Position numbers and translations under genes: made by a program. From Caenorhabditis remanei (taxonomy: Eukaryota > Nematoda > Chromadorea > Rhabditida > Rhabditidae), in the NCBI RefSeq assembly GCF_010183535.1, contig NC_071330.1, positions 8,909,717-8,973,716 on the forward strand: a stretch of 64,000 bases of DNA, in the 5' to 3' direction. Below are positions 14,001 through 25,635 of this stretch, one piece after another; position 1 is the first letter of the stretch, and each line of letters begins with the position of its first letter. The notes under the pieces are model-generated. The model saw only the letters and a list, made by a program, of their open reading frames with translations. It did not search any database and was not told where the DNA came from.

Positions 14001-17000
14001 CTCTAAAGGAAAAGGAGCGGAAACGGATGAGGAGGAGGAAGGATGGATGAAGATGAGGTGAACGGAAACTGGCGGGAGGCGTATTTCCAGAATTGAAGCT
14101 GTGCTATTTTTAGAATGGAATGCGCATAAGACGAGTAACGGTAATAGTTTGAAGTGAAAGAGTGCAAGAATTATCTAGACCTTAACTGTAATCCTGAAGT
14201 TCCAGTTTAAGACAAAATTTGACTTTAATGAAAAATTAAGCTGGATGGGGACCTAGTTGTATCCCTTGACTAACACTGAGGAATCAATGTGTTCGTTAGT
14301 CTACGGGCATGATGGAAAATTATTACTCTACAGGATAGAAAGAAACTGGCTAAGAAAACATTATTGCTGGCCATGAGAATGCGACAACTAACAGAGTCTA
14401 ACGAACGGGTGGTAACTTGACAATACGTAGATACCAATCTAATACTCATTTTTATGTCTAAACGAATAACGGAATGAATGACGGACATACGATAGAAACA
14501 AAGCAGTAACAGAAAGTGCTGCTTACTACAACAATTAGTAGTTGGTTCCTTTGAGATATTGGTGAAAAAAGACCGAAAGAGTAAGTCGGTCGATTTGTCC
14601 TTTTCGCACATCTATTATGGAATAAGTTGTTCTACTCCTTCTATTTCTTCTCTTTCCACACAAGTGAACCGGTTCATGCTGTTGAGAGGAGGCTTGTGGT
14701 TGAATGAGAGATGATCCCAAAACGTGGAGAGAAGGATGAAGAGGAGGAGGCAAAATAAGGGCAAAGTATGGCATTGTTTATTCTATTCGTCCGTCCTTTT
14801 ACTCACACGTCAATTTGGTTTAGATATGAACCTCACTATGCTCTAGTAGAAGTGGTTGAATAGGATGGAAGAGTTCAAGCATAGTAGATGACAACCCTTC
14901 TATCATCTTTACTGAACTCGTAGTGAATCTTATTCCACGTTAATAGATACCGAAGTATTGGTAGAAAATTTACGTACCTTTAAATAAAGATGACATTGCA
15001 TGAAATTGCCTCAAAAACTTAGGATTCTACCAATTATCAAGAAAACGGTGTGCCGTATTTCGGGGCCTTCATTTCCGGTTTACAACTTATGATACTCAGT
15101 TTTCAGTCTTCGAATTATGTGTATGTATATATTTCTCTTGGTTTCTAATAGAGTACTCAAGTATCCTCTTGTCTCCACCCACCATTATGATTCGAATCGA
15201 CTGACGAATTCGACGACGTCTGCCTCGACGTGGTCGTTACCGCTCCTGATGTTGGTGCTGCTGACGATGTAGTTGGTTCCCCGGAAGTAGAAACTGAAGA
15301 AGTTGAAGAAGTTGTAAAAACAGGGGCCGGCGCTGTAGTTGGTGAAGATGTCAATCCGTCGTCACGAGAATTTTTCCGTGATAACGAAGATGATGAACCT
15401 GAACACAAGATTTGATAACTAAAACAGTGACAACGAATTGATAGGAACTTAGGATTAACATAGATATTATTAACCTGGTCTCATGAGCAGTGAAACAATA
15501 CTACTGAATCGTCGCATAGCGTCCATTTCGAAGAAGACTTATGTTGAGTGAATAAACTCTACTCCAGAAAATATTTAGCTATCAACTTTCAAATTCAGAA
15601 TCAAAACGCTACCAACAGTTGACTCGATGATAGTTTCAGATGCGAAAATCTGTTAAGGATTATATTCCGAGAGTCAGTATTACTGCAGTAGTGAGTAGAG
15701 AAAATTCGTGAATTATTCATAGGTGTGTTGGAATTTTGGTTTACTATTCGTAATAACTCGTTTTTCGATTTGAAAAAACAGTAGAAGAACTCATTCAATG
15801 TCTCCCAGTGTTGGACTTTCAAAAGTATCTCGCAGTGGAACTAGAAGTCATAAAACTGACAATTACGACCAAACCCAATTAGTCAGTGGACTTCAAAATT
15901 CGGACAGATGGTGTATTGAAATATGACTCCTAAATCATTAAACTTCAGTTAAATATACGGATTATCGCAGAACAGACGAAAAATTCACAAAAAAGCAGAC
16001 GCTCAGCGTTTAATGAAATCCACAGTATGTCCCAATCATCTCAACTAAAAGCTGCAAGATCCCTGAATCAAATTTTATAAAACTATTAAAAACGGTAGGC
16101 TTTCAAACTAGTTGGTTAGGTGGAATGCATTACATCGATGAATCAATCGAGACGAAGTACTGACACTAAAAAATGCTGGTAAGTGAAAACAAAAAAGTGG
16201 ATAGATAGATTTTGGTGGTGTTTTCGATCTCTCAAAGAGTGTGGCAACTTTGTTGTGAAAGAGTCAATTCTCCTGGTTGAGCAAGCATTTCTTCTCAACT
16301 CTCATTGCTCATCACAAAGACAACGGCTGGAGACAAAAAGACAACTGTTGTCGCCGTCGAGGCTCATTTCTCTCTATCTTTTTTTGAATCTTATCATTAT
16401 CCAAAATTTTAAATCGGGAGAAAAAAGGCCCACTAGAAATGAATGAGTCATTTGGAAGCAAGGCGTTACTTTTTAAAATTAATTTTTGATGATTTAAATT
16501 AAATTACAACTGTGATATACCTGTTGAAACAACTTTTGATGTCGATAAATACTTCATTTGAATTTGAAATACAGCACGTAGTCAGTTATCTCAATAGTCT
16601 GTTATCAAAGCGGGAAAATGAAAATAGTGATTGGAAAAATGGAAGAAAAAAAGATGAAAGAGAGTCAGAGCAAACTTTGCTCATTTTCAAGTACTCTTTT
16701 CTATCTTAATATCTCTGCCTTCTTCACCATCCCTCAACAATTTTGAGAACCGAACGATTTGATCAACGATTCGATAAATTGGATAAACTACTTTACAATT
16801 TATGAGAAAGTTTTAGATGACTAAAGACTTATTTTCTTTCGCCTGTTTCGAAAATTGTAGAAGAGTAATGCGGGAGAATAGACAGAACAATTTAGAGAAC
16901 TCGTGTGAAAGAGACAACACATACACACAGAGAATGTACTCAACATATGGTCATCGGTGAAAATGAGATCCAAGATGGCAATGATGAAAAAAACTTGAGA

Positions 17001-20000
17001 TATTAATTGACTGCTTCTCGTTGTGCTTTCGAAGATTTTCATGGACTCGGATACCAGAAAGCCCTAGTGCATTGAGATAAGTTAAACCCAATAATCTTTT
17101 TTTTCAAGCTAAAGTACGATACATAACAATTCTGTAGGTGATCTTAGTTTTTGTCATACATTTTTCAAGTTCTTCTCAGTTGCCTACAAATATGTGCACT
17201 CTTCACAAACGGTTACTCAGAATTAGAACCCATTTGAAATCAAATCGATTAGAGATTTTTCGTAAAACTTGCGAAAGAAAAGGCTATTACGTTGTCATCT
17301 TCAGCTCAACAAGAGCATCTTCATCGTTATGCCACAAATCCACGCATAAAATTGTTTTCACTCTCAGGACTGAAGCTCTGCCGAGCAATCATCTTTTCGT
17401 TCTTAGTGACTCTCAGAACACAAAAGTTCAAACGATAAATTATTTCATAAACCAACCTCTTCCAATAGTTATCCTTCTTCGTCTATTCAGAAATTGTTCA
17501 TGACAATAATGAAAGAGAATCGGATAATAATCGGCTGTCATCATTTCAAAGTTTTCAAGTAATCAATTAGAAATACTTGTAAAACATACATCAATAATAA
17601 TGAAAAGCAGGTAGGGCAACACCGGCCGTTAGAGACCAGAGAGCCAGAGAAGGTGCTGCTGATAAGAACAAACAGCAGATACAAAAGAGGGAGCACCTGC
17701 TGTGTGTTACTGCTGCATTTTTTCTCGTTTCGGCCTTTTTTGTTTCCTCCACAACACACACCACCTCAAAAACTGTGTGTTTGGGTGATTGATACGAAGA
17801 GAAGGAGAGGAGAACGTGGCACTTGGTTTCGATTGAAAAATCGGAACATTTCGGATGTGAAATATGCAGAGATGGAGGCGAAAAGAAGAAAATATATGGG
17901 CAAGCGAAAAGTCATAACTATCAGTCAAGATAGCGATCGTTGGTGGTCTGGTTGCCGGTAAAAATAAAAGGAATTCATGGTTTACTTCTCATTCTTTCTG
18001 TGTAGCACCTTTTTGGTATTTTGAATGTATTTTTGTAGCGAGAATTCAATTGTGATCAAAAATTCGGAGAACTTTACGAAAAACGAGTGTGAAACGGTGA
18101 ACTAAGAGATCTCAAATTGCTATCTTCGGTGAATTTTTTCATACTTTCTATCGTTTTAGACTGTTTCAATGTAGTCTTCTTTAAAGAGCACTTTCGTATT
18201 CCTTTCAGTCTGTTAATCAGTTCAGAATTATTTATTTTCTCTGGCGAAAAAATAAAATGTTTGAGATTGTGCTTAATTCATTCTTACGCCCTCCGAGTGC
18301 GTTGATATAAGGGGTGAACTGGGGCGAGAAGAAAGTGTCAACTGTTTGCGATTTGGATAAATTATTCACCGTTTTAATAGATGAAGCTTAATTTTGGGTC
18401 ACTCGACGTAATAGAGGTATGAATCTCGCCAGATGTAGAACTTTCAAGGGAACTTCGATCTAGAAAAAACATATAACAACACATTTTTGGCAGTAAAGTT
18501 GTTGTCTTTTGTCATGCATACAAAGACTCTTTAACCCATGAAAGTGAATAGATAAATGAATCATAAAACAGTCATGTAACGTTATTCTTTTTGGCGGCGA
18601 CGACATCAGGATGATAGGTGATTGCGTTGAGAAGGAAAGTTTACGTTATACAAAAGACATAGAAAAAGGGAAAATAAGAAAATAAGAGGGCAGTATGTAT
18701 ATGTTCGTTTTTGTTGTTTGTTTTCATGTTTTATACGGGGGAACGACATATTATTATTTTCTAAAATTTTAAAAATGTGAAACTGATGTCTATGAAGTCT
18801 ATTGAATTGATTCTCAAGAACTTCCAGTTTGAAATAATTAACTTTTCAGCAAAAAAATTAAGTGAATCAAATCACTTTAAAATTAACTATGAGAAAAAGA
18901 AAATCGACAGAAAGCGATTTGAGATGCTAGGAAATTGGTATCTGTGCGCAAGTGGCGCACTCCTCTGTTTTGAATGACCACACATAAATATAACAAAAAG
19001 AGAGAAAGAGAAGGACAAGAACGAAGAAATCAAAAGAAGAGAGGCGCGAAAATTGAAATACAAACAACCGAATGGCAACCGACCCTTTCGGTCATTTCAC
19101 CAAACCCCATGGAAACAGAGACGGAAAGAAAGACGACATTGAAAAACTAACCGTCTTCGTCAGCATCCTCATTTTCAGTTGTAATATCTCCAATTCGAGC
19201 CGTTCCCAGTCGCAGCTTTTCGAAATCGATTCCGCCCAAACTTCGGCTGAAAATAATTACTTCGAATTTTTCTAATCCACTGGGAACCACATTTTTCGTA
19301 TAAGTATTCATTGTTCTTAAAACGAGTCTCATATATTCTTCTCATCAAAATGTTTGCTCCAGAATAGGCCCATTAGAGTCATAGTGCAATTTCAATAGGA
19401 ATTGTTGATTGGGAAGAACATACCTAGATTGACGACTTCTTAATGATGCATTCCGATTGCGTGTCCTTCTGATCGGTGTTTCACTTATCTCAAGAGTCGA
19501 AGAATCCAGTGATTCCTCGGATTCCGGTTGTTTTGTTTTTAAATCCGGACCCACGTCAGATGATTCTTCTTTACTCCCACCTCCACCATTGCTCTCAATA
19601 GAGGTGCCTAAATACAGTAAGATATAAAAACGATTGATTATTGTAACCTCACTTTCTTTCAGAGGATGCCGTTGCATAGCGGCCATGAAACTAGCTTGCC
19701 TCGGAGTATTACGGGAAAGAATGTTTGTCACCGGGGTGCCTTTATCTGGGAGTTCATGGTTCTCCATATTAGAAGAGATTTCCGGATTTATCTATAAGAT
19801 GGCTCAAGATATATTTCCTTTATTTTAAGCTACCTCATCATTAACACTGGTTCCTCCAGATAATAAAACCCTTTGTGTAATCGGTGCTGCCACGACGGCC
19901 AGGTTTCCAACTATCGGTGAGTTCGCTCCACTGCCATTCCGATTTTCTAATTCACGGAAGTATGCGGCTGGGGAAAGTGCTCCGCGAGCTAATGGTCGAG

Positions 20001-21428
20001 AGCTTTTCATCCATCCAGCCTGCGTTGTGGGACGGTGTTCCGAATTTGTAACTTGCCATGTTGACACCGAACGGCCCACTTTGCTAAAAGTGTACAAACT
20101 GTTGACAATGAAAATAAAATAACAGACAAAAATCAACAAGTTCTCGGAGAAAATATAATTTTTAAAAGTGATACGAAATCGTCAAAAATACGTCTAGCGA
20201 GAAATTGTCCCTGTTTTGTTGTTTTCTGACTTCGGGAAAATAGTAAAATTTGTTTTTCATATCATGTGACAGAATACAAAATCCACATACCCGTATTCTG
20301 GTGGCTCTCTTCTGATTCCAGTCGTGGCAATTGTATTAGTCGATCCGCTGCCGTGAACAGGGGAAGCAGTATTGCAATACAATTGATCATATTTCGGAAG
20401 CGTTGAAGAGGTGGATACTAACTGGCTTCCATATAGACGAGACGGCCGATGTCGTTCTTGCCATGAGCCGTATATTGCTTGTCGAGCTGAAAACTCTGAG
20501 AACGGTTGTGGGGAAACGTTTAAAAGTAAGACAAATACTCGGGATAGATCGGAAAGTTGAGAGTGATCGTTAAAACGAACATTGAAATAAACTAGGAATA
20601 CAAAAATGTTAGAAGAAATCTAACCTGGTGGAACCTGAGATTGCACATCCACAATATTCGTCGTATTAGCTTTCCTTTTCTGCTGAACTGGATGATATTG
20701 TTGGTGTCCATTAGGTGGCATTGCTGACATTCTAGGTCGCATCTCTCCGAGCAACGCTGATATTCGTGCATTCTGAAACAAAACACTACATTGAAAGGAA
20801 AAATGAAAAGACTGCTGAGAAAGAGCCGAAATGGGTGGAGTCGAATAGTCAATCGTAGTACCGTATCCCTCTTCTTTTTTATTTTCGCCAATTTCGCTTT
20901 TTCTTCTTTGTACAGCACATAAAATTGGATGAAAGAAAATGGGTAATCAGGGAAAATAGAGAGCAGTAAAGCACAGAGCCAATTTTATGGAAGATGCAAA
21001 CGAGGAGAAAAGCCGTGATTTTGACAGAAGAGTATGCTATTCTTCAGAGACTAAAAGGCAATAAAGACTAATAGATCCGTTTTTTTCTATTCTAACAAAA
21101 TATAATTCTGTCCGGCACTGCTAATGGAAAACCCAACCGAACGATTTCATGACGTTTTTTTGCAAATAGAAATAATGTTTTCAATAGTGAGAATTTGATG
21201 AGAAGAACTCAACTTTTCAGAGAATTATTAAGTCAAACAGAGGATTAAAAATTGTTTTTTAATGAATTTACTAACCTGCGCTAGATCCTCGTTACTCTGT
21301 TGTTTCAACTGATGCTCACTACGTGCTGCTCTGAGGGCCCAACTACCGAATGCTCCGTCTACAATGTCTCCTCCTATCACCGACGCACGCTCCGCCTTGA
21401 CATGGAGCCGTCGGTGATGCTCTTCCAT
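2090..21428 (-). CDS. pac-1: PAC-1, RhoGAP of the ARHGAP21/23 type (long isoform)
   Basis: Nineteen exons join in phase (4815 nt, 1604 residues): 21276-21428, 20625-20772, 20291-20486, 19834-20083, 19653-19791, 19424-19607, 19152-19246, 15183-15398, 10781-10885, 10490-10713, 9953-10207, 9547-9861, 6029-6170, 5887-5974, 3929-4811, 2950-3807, 2606-2751, 2346-2559, 2090-2293. Exons 11-12 encode a PH domain (about residues 595-735). Exon 15 encodes the RhoGAP domain (about 935-1130) with the arginine finger in GIYRIPGN (Arg about 975) and the KMECRNLALMFGPSIVRP motif. The rest is low-complexity Ser/Thr/Gln sequence with a SRRHTLSD phosphosite-like motif near the C-terminus. In C. elegans, PAC-1 inactivates CDC-42 at cell contacts, excluding PAR-6, and is recruited by the cadherin complex. 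A TAG stop lies two codons before the junction upstream of the ATG, which supports this start. Inclusion of exon 8 is the least certain choice. Confidence 0.9.
4812..5886 (-). other. pac-1 intron 14
   Basis: Intron between the exon at 5887-5974 and the RhoGAP exon. It is AT-rich and has no supported exon. Open frames around 5.3-5.5 kb on both strands look like chance. Confidence 0.6.
6171..9546 (-). other. pac-1 intron 12, purine-rich
   Basis: A 3.4-kb intron full of GAA/GAG purine tracts on +, which produce many spurious Arg/Lys/Glu-rich open frames (for example 7.3-7.9 kb). The only coding-like content is the start-like exon pair at 8361-8805 on the minus strand, listed separately. Confidence 0.55.
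8361..8805 (-). CDS. Candidate start exon pair inside pac-1 intron 12
   Basis: A strong acceptor (CCTTTTCTCAG) ends at 8808 and is followed within 2 bases by an ATG at 8805, the layout of a trans-spliced start. The frame (MTTSFACILSPRHLAALHPD onward) has good worm codon use. A plausible exon 1 is 8700-8805, with donor GTGAAG. It joins in phase 1 to 8361-8484 (acceptor CTACAG, donor GTAAGA), which encodes an amphipathic stretch including LVLVRLLDLICDNRRQV. Reading from pac-1 exon 12 gives an immediate stop, and the next pac-1 exon is out of phase, so this is not a simple cassette exon. It could be a nested gene or an alternative 5' end. I do not recognise the protein. Confidence 0.3.
10341..10409. 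repeat. Small imperfect inverted repeat
   Basis: Arms TGATTTAAAGGAGCATCTAA (10341-10360) and its near-complement (10390-10409) flank a 29-base spacer inside a pac-1 intron. This looks like a remnant of a small foldback element. Confidence 0.5.
12726..13706 (+). CDS. Candidate small gene nested antisense in pac-1 intron
   Basis: Exon 12726-12885 starts with ATG, encodes a Ser/Thr-rich N-terminus (MSDSSVSVSSTGVATSVEE) and ends at a perfect GTAAGT donor. A possible 22-nt exon (13435-13456) and an exon at 13513-13657 follow, then a two-codon end at 13701-13706 (ATG TGA) and an AATAAA at 13715. All joins keep phase (110 residues). The 13513 exon encodes RRYEAFIEDENRTTFVFDAD. Its acceptor reads TTTTTCGG rather than TTTTTCAG, so one intron lacks a canonical AG. 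Either the gene is broken, the sequence differs here, or the model is wrong. The minus strand of 13.4-13.66 kb is also open, with canonical sites (donor GTAAAC, acceptor GGGACAG), so the coding strand of that part is uncertain. Confidence 0.4.
13715..13720 (+). terminator. AATAAA after the nested candidate gene
   Basis: AATAAA nine bases after the predicted TGA at 13704-13706. It supports a 3' end on the + strand here if the nested gene is real. Confidence 0.3.
15157..15398 (-). CDS. pac-1: pac-1 exon 8 with read-through stop variant
   Basis: The exon encodes a Ser/Thr/Ala-rich stretch. If the weak GTGGGT donor at 15182 is used, 216 nt (72 codons) are included and phase is kept to the next exon at 10885. 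If it is not used, the frame runs on to a TGA at 15157-15159, which would give a short protein with no PH or RhoGAP domain. Skipping the exon also keeps phase (exon 7 to exon 9). The three options could coexist. Confidence 0.55.
15475..15526 (-). CDS. pac-1: Alternative first exon of pac-1 (short isoform)
   Basis: ATG at 15526 opens MDAMRRFSSIVSLLMRP and ends at a GTTAAT donor in phase 1. This joins exactly to the exon at 15398, giving a Gly codon and then Ser-rich sequence. The resulting isoform would be about 1233 residues. It lacks the first seven exons (388 residues) but keeps the PH and RhoGAP domains. The open frame, donor and matching phase make an internal promoter likely. Promoter use itself cannot be seen in sequence. 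Confidence 0.6.
15527..19151 (-). other. pac-1 intron 7 and internal promoter region
   Basis: 3.6 kb between exon 7 (19152) and the alternative first exon (ATG at 15526). I see no exon. The stretch just above 15.53 kb should contain the promoter of the short isoform, but no clear TATA box or known motif is visible. Confidence 0.45.
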
Positions 21429-21534
21429 CGAGCTGGCACACTCCTATTCTGTCTTCCTCGGTTCCTTTCCCCCCTTTCCTTTCGTTGTTTGACGAGGTTG
21501 GAGTCGTGTGCCGTCGGACGCACACTATTATTAT
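21429..21534 (-). promoter_or_regulatory. pac-1: pac-1 5' leader after a splice acceptor
   Basis: On the minus strand a TATTTTTGCAG acceptor ends at 21535, so the first coding exon carries 106 nt of leader. This could be a trans-splice site or the end of a 5' UTR intron. An in-frame TAG between it and the ATG fixes the start codon at 21428. Confidence 0.55.
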
Positions 21535-24500
21535 CTGCAAAAATACAAAATGATGTACTTCAGAAAAAAAAACAGAATTGACGAAAATAAAAAAGAAGGT
21601 AAATTCTGTTCTTGTATCAAAACGTTTAGGAAACTGAGGAGCTAAGGAAAGAATAAAAAAAGAGATGGGATGGGAAACAAAGGAAATATATTATGTCTGT
21701 TCGCAATTCAAAGACCTCGGAGCAGTGGAATTTCGAATTCTGCAGCCCATATGAACTCATTTATAACTGTTGGTTGAACAGTAGGCGCTATATTTTTGAT
21801 GACAAAACTGATAAATTGAGAGCGAAGTTAACAAATTACTTGGAATATTAAAGAGAACTCAAATGAAATTGGGGTTCTTCATTTAAATGAGTAGAATGAA
21901 GGAGATATATCAAATCAAGAAATGCGGGAACTGATTCAAAATTTCATCATAATTTATATCCGTTAAAAAGTCTGACAATTTCTGACATTGTGCATCAAAG
22001 AGTGTGAAGTTGAGGAACCAATCTACCTTCAATGCGTCGACGTAAAATAACGACCAATAAAATCTGTGCAGGCGTGGGCAGAGACATACTATTATACCCA
22101 AGTCGTATGGTGCACAGATAGATCGGGTACTTTTGTTCAACACGTCCTACTACAGGATCAATCAAAAAACACATTTTAGAATGGAAATTAAACTTTTTGG
22201 AACTCATGAATTTTTATATTGTGTGAGCAGTATCATAATACGAAACTAATACGGAAATTGTGAAAGGAAACAAGGAAAATAACAGAGAGGAAAATGAGGA
22301 ACGAGTGCGGAAGAAGTTTCCAACAAAAACTTGTTCCCACTTGGCAAGGAAATAGGGGAAGGGGATGAAAAAACGCGGGCAAAAGCAGATGTTCGAAAAG
22401 AAAACAAAAGTAAATCCTCATCCCTTTCTTTTTTTTCCATCATTCGATTGGCATCTCATAGTTTTACAACCGGAAGTCCCATCTTGATGGTAGATATTTA
22501 AAGATGAAGGAAAAACTGAAAAGTCGGTCACTGAGCTTTCGTAGAGTCGTTTTGTAACAAAAGTGTTTTCATATGAGCTCAAAAACAAGAAGGAAAAATT
22601 TGTCCCATACGTCAGTTTGGACGAACTACACAATGAATAGAGGACGAATTGACCTTCAAAAGAAATTAAACTCAGCACGTTGAATATCTTGACAAGTATT
22701 CTGAATGAAATAAGGTACAAGAGAGATCTGGAGAACAGATATTCGGTGAAAAGGACAAGCAGGTGCGCCAAATAGTAAGAAGAGGTGCGCGCGAAAACGA
22801 GGCAAACAGGGACGAAAAGACTACTACGCGAGTTCACCTTGACACGCTTGTCATCATCATGGCCCTCTTCCACTATCCTCAAAGTCTGATGAATGAACGA
22901 ATTGTCTGTGGCTGTCTGGGTACCACGTCAAAAAGCATCGAGGTCCATACAGTAATGTATGCGTTTTTGTGGCGCGGCGGTGCCCGACAGCGAACGATAA
23001 TTATTATGTAACCGAATGTGGTGACGACGAGGAAATGGAACTGAATTGAACCGATCAAAACTGAACAACCACATCGAAAATTGCTGTGGGTTGTAACGTA
23101 TTGGAACGAAAGAAAGAACGCAATATGCGGAGTAAAGGCAAATTAAAGTGGAGAGAAAGAGGCGATGAGAAGACTAAGAACCGATTACAGTGAAACATTC
23201 GAGGATAATCTCTCCTGGTGTGAGAATGAATTCATGAGTTTTCTGAGTAAAGATGACAACATGAATTTTTTTTACAACGATTCATATTTCTTTTGAAAAA
23301 ATGATGAAAATAGATTTTGAAGAAAGGAACTCCTAATACAGCACATGATTCCTGATCTTCTCTTCGTCCGATCGCTCTCTAAACTGTGTGTTTATCTTTT
23401 CAAAACAAGCTCTTCTGTAAACTTTGAAGCGATAAAAACCCGTACTGGCCTAAAGATAGTTCTAAAACACAGAAACACATCTTAAGGCACAAATGACAGA
23501 TGCCAGCGAAACAAAATCTAAAAATGGAAAAAACCATGCAGGAAAAATGATCACCAATAATTGTACCATTTAGTGGAACGATGTATAGAACAGGTTGCAA
23601 AAAAAAGGTCGACGAAGGTGAAGTAGATAGTGAAGAGTAGAAGAGGCGCAGATCGGATAAGACATAGGAAACAACCTGAGAAGTGAGTGCGGGGAATAGG
23701 CGCGCGCGCATATCTCAAGTGAGGACAGGAGGGTTTTGTCGAATTATCACTGTTAACAAGATCTCACAGTTCGAATGTATCTCAAAAAACAACTTCAAAC
23801 TAAGAGACATTTGGAAAATTGCTTTTATTCAAGTCTTATTTATCAAAAGTTAAAGATGATCCCAGTTGTACTCTATTCACTAAATGCAGAATAGGAAAAG
23901 AAGGCGGACAAATTTTTAAATATAAACCCAAGAAGAAAAATTGATACGAAGTTACACTGTTTGTTTGTTGCCCACTCCCCACAGCCCGTTTTCTTGTGCA
24001 TTTGTTGAGGACAGTAAAAAAGATCATCAGTTTTAGACCGATTGTAAAGCATAAAATACAGTATCTTGAACAGGAATTGCTATACGCCCGAGAGTATATT
24101 CATTCAATTGAAACAAAAGATCGTTGCTGAGATAGAAAAGTGAAGATGTTTTCATTCATCTGGGAACAAGTACTATTTTTTTTTTCTCTTGACCAATGTT
24201 TCGGGACTAAGACTGTAAATGCTGAACTTCTATGGATCTACATTTTTGCAGTACTTTGAAACACCAGCAAAGTCTATTCAGAAGAGTTGAATGATATTTT
24301 CGAAAATATATCTATAAAATGACTCATATTGGAGCAACATACTGTCGTATCAAGTGGTGTGCTAACTGAGAGTATAGCTGATATCTTATAAGTTTTGCTT
24401 TCCTTTCATCCTCCTCCTCCCTCTACCAACACAAGACATTTTCAAGTAGCTTCTCAGTTTTTCCCTTTTTCTACCGTCTCTTACTGGGTGCGGAGGGCGC

Positions 24501-25226
24501 AAACACTGAGGAGAAAAGCCTACACTTCAACAGACACCCCGTTTCTCTGAATCTTTAAATCTGTTGGATCTTACTATCCACTTAACTTGATTTTGGTTAG
24601 GGTTGATGGTTCAAATTTTTGAATTTTTAAATGTGATTCATTAGAAAAACTTAGAAGAAACCACCTCACAAGAAAATCCACACGCTCCGTTCATTTCTAT
24701 GAAAACTGTTTGGACATGGACATGAATAAATTTCTATCCCAAACTATACCTGATCCACAAAATTGTCACCAGTGAATAAACAGTGAAATTATTTTTCAAG
24801 TTCAGTCAACGAATAAGGTAATCTTCATTTCTGAGAAAACGATGAATTGAAGGGAGAAACAAGACGTTTACAACAATAGGCAATTCTTGTATGTCACAGA
24901 AAGATTTTCTGCATTATTACCATATTTAAGCTGCGGGCGCAAAGAGTGCTGTTTGAATCGATAATCAAAAGCAGAGAACTTTGAGTGGAGACCGAGTGAA
25001 ATAGGACAGTATTTCAAGCTGTCTGAACATTAGAACAGCGAGAAAGAAGCAGAGAGAAATGAAGGAGTGTTCGAGGATAAAGGATGAGATGAGAGCAAAT
25101 AAACATTTCGCAATACAACACTGTAATGCATGCAGAATTCAACGATAAACTTGTAAATCAAAAAAAAACAAAACTTCATGACAAATTTGGAAATAAAAAT
25201 CAACTGAATCAAAATGCATTAATAAA
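21535..25226. other. Upstream region of pac-1
   Basis: A 3.7-kb gap between the pac-1 leader and the 3' end of the Mia40-like gene. No exon is supported. One minus-strand piece (22820-22880 region, ending in AAG/GTGAAC) has the look of an exon but no partner. It is the likely pac-1 promoter and enhancer region. Confidence 0.4.
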
Positions 25227-25635
25227 TCATGACTTTGCTTTATCATCGCCGTTTCCATTTGTGTTGAAGCATTGCGTCCTCGTTACACACTCCATAAAAG
25301 AAAGAAGTTCTTTTCCACAAGCTCCCTTAAAGGATAACGGTTTTTTATAGCTTTTCAAAGATTTTAAGAGTTACCTGCTCCATCTGACTCTCGTCACTAG
25401 ATTTCTGGCAAGTGATTGCTTCTCGAAATTCAAAACCGCAGGGACTACCCACGAGATGTCCGACACAATGACATTCAAAGTTAACTTTCCCATCAGGAGT
25501 CTCTGGACCAGGATTGTTGCTAGGATAAATTTCGGCAGGGTCTGTACTCGCCAGTTTCTGAAGGTATTCGTCTTTTATATCTTGCCAGTATTCATCAGAG
25601 CTCATTCGCACTACTTCCTCGTTCAACAACGGCAT
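25227..25635 (-). CDS. Mia40/CHCHD4-like twin CX9C protein
   Basis: Two exons, 25375-25635 and 25227-25325, are separated by a 49-nt intron and give 119 residues. The CHCH fold is clear: CGFEFREAITC (CX9C) ends exon 1 and CGKELLSFMEC (CX9C) opens exon 2. Ahead of them is a CHC tripeptide, separated by eight residues from the first CX9C cysteine. This is the spacing of the redox-active CPC of human CHCHD4/Mia40, and the preceding PDGKVNFEC matches the LPNGNINWNC region. Mia40 oxidises cysteine-rich proteins on import into the mitochondrial intermembrane space, working with the FAD oxidase Erv1/ALR. Here the middle Pro is His. The exon 2 acceptor is CCTTTAAG rather than a -CAG. An in-frame TAG (25639-25641) above the ATG fixes the start. 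Family assignment is strong; function is inferred. Confidence 0.85.

Larger units (their letters stand above)
10886..15182 (-). other. pac-1 intron 8
   Basis: A 4.3-kb intron. It holds a possible opposite-strand gene at 12726-13706. The rest is AT-rich and has no supported exon. Confidence 0.5.

Noticed and set aside
22418..22882. 154-codon minus-strand frame upstream of pac-1
   Set aside because: Mostly hydrophobic, low-complexity translation and no ATG at its start. Only the first 60 bases resemble an exon, and it has no partner.
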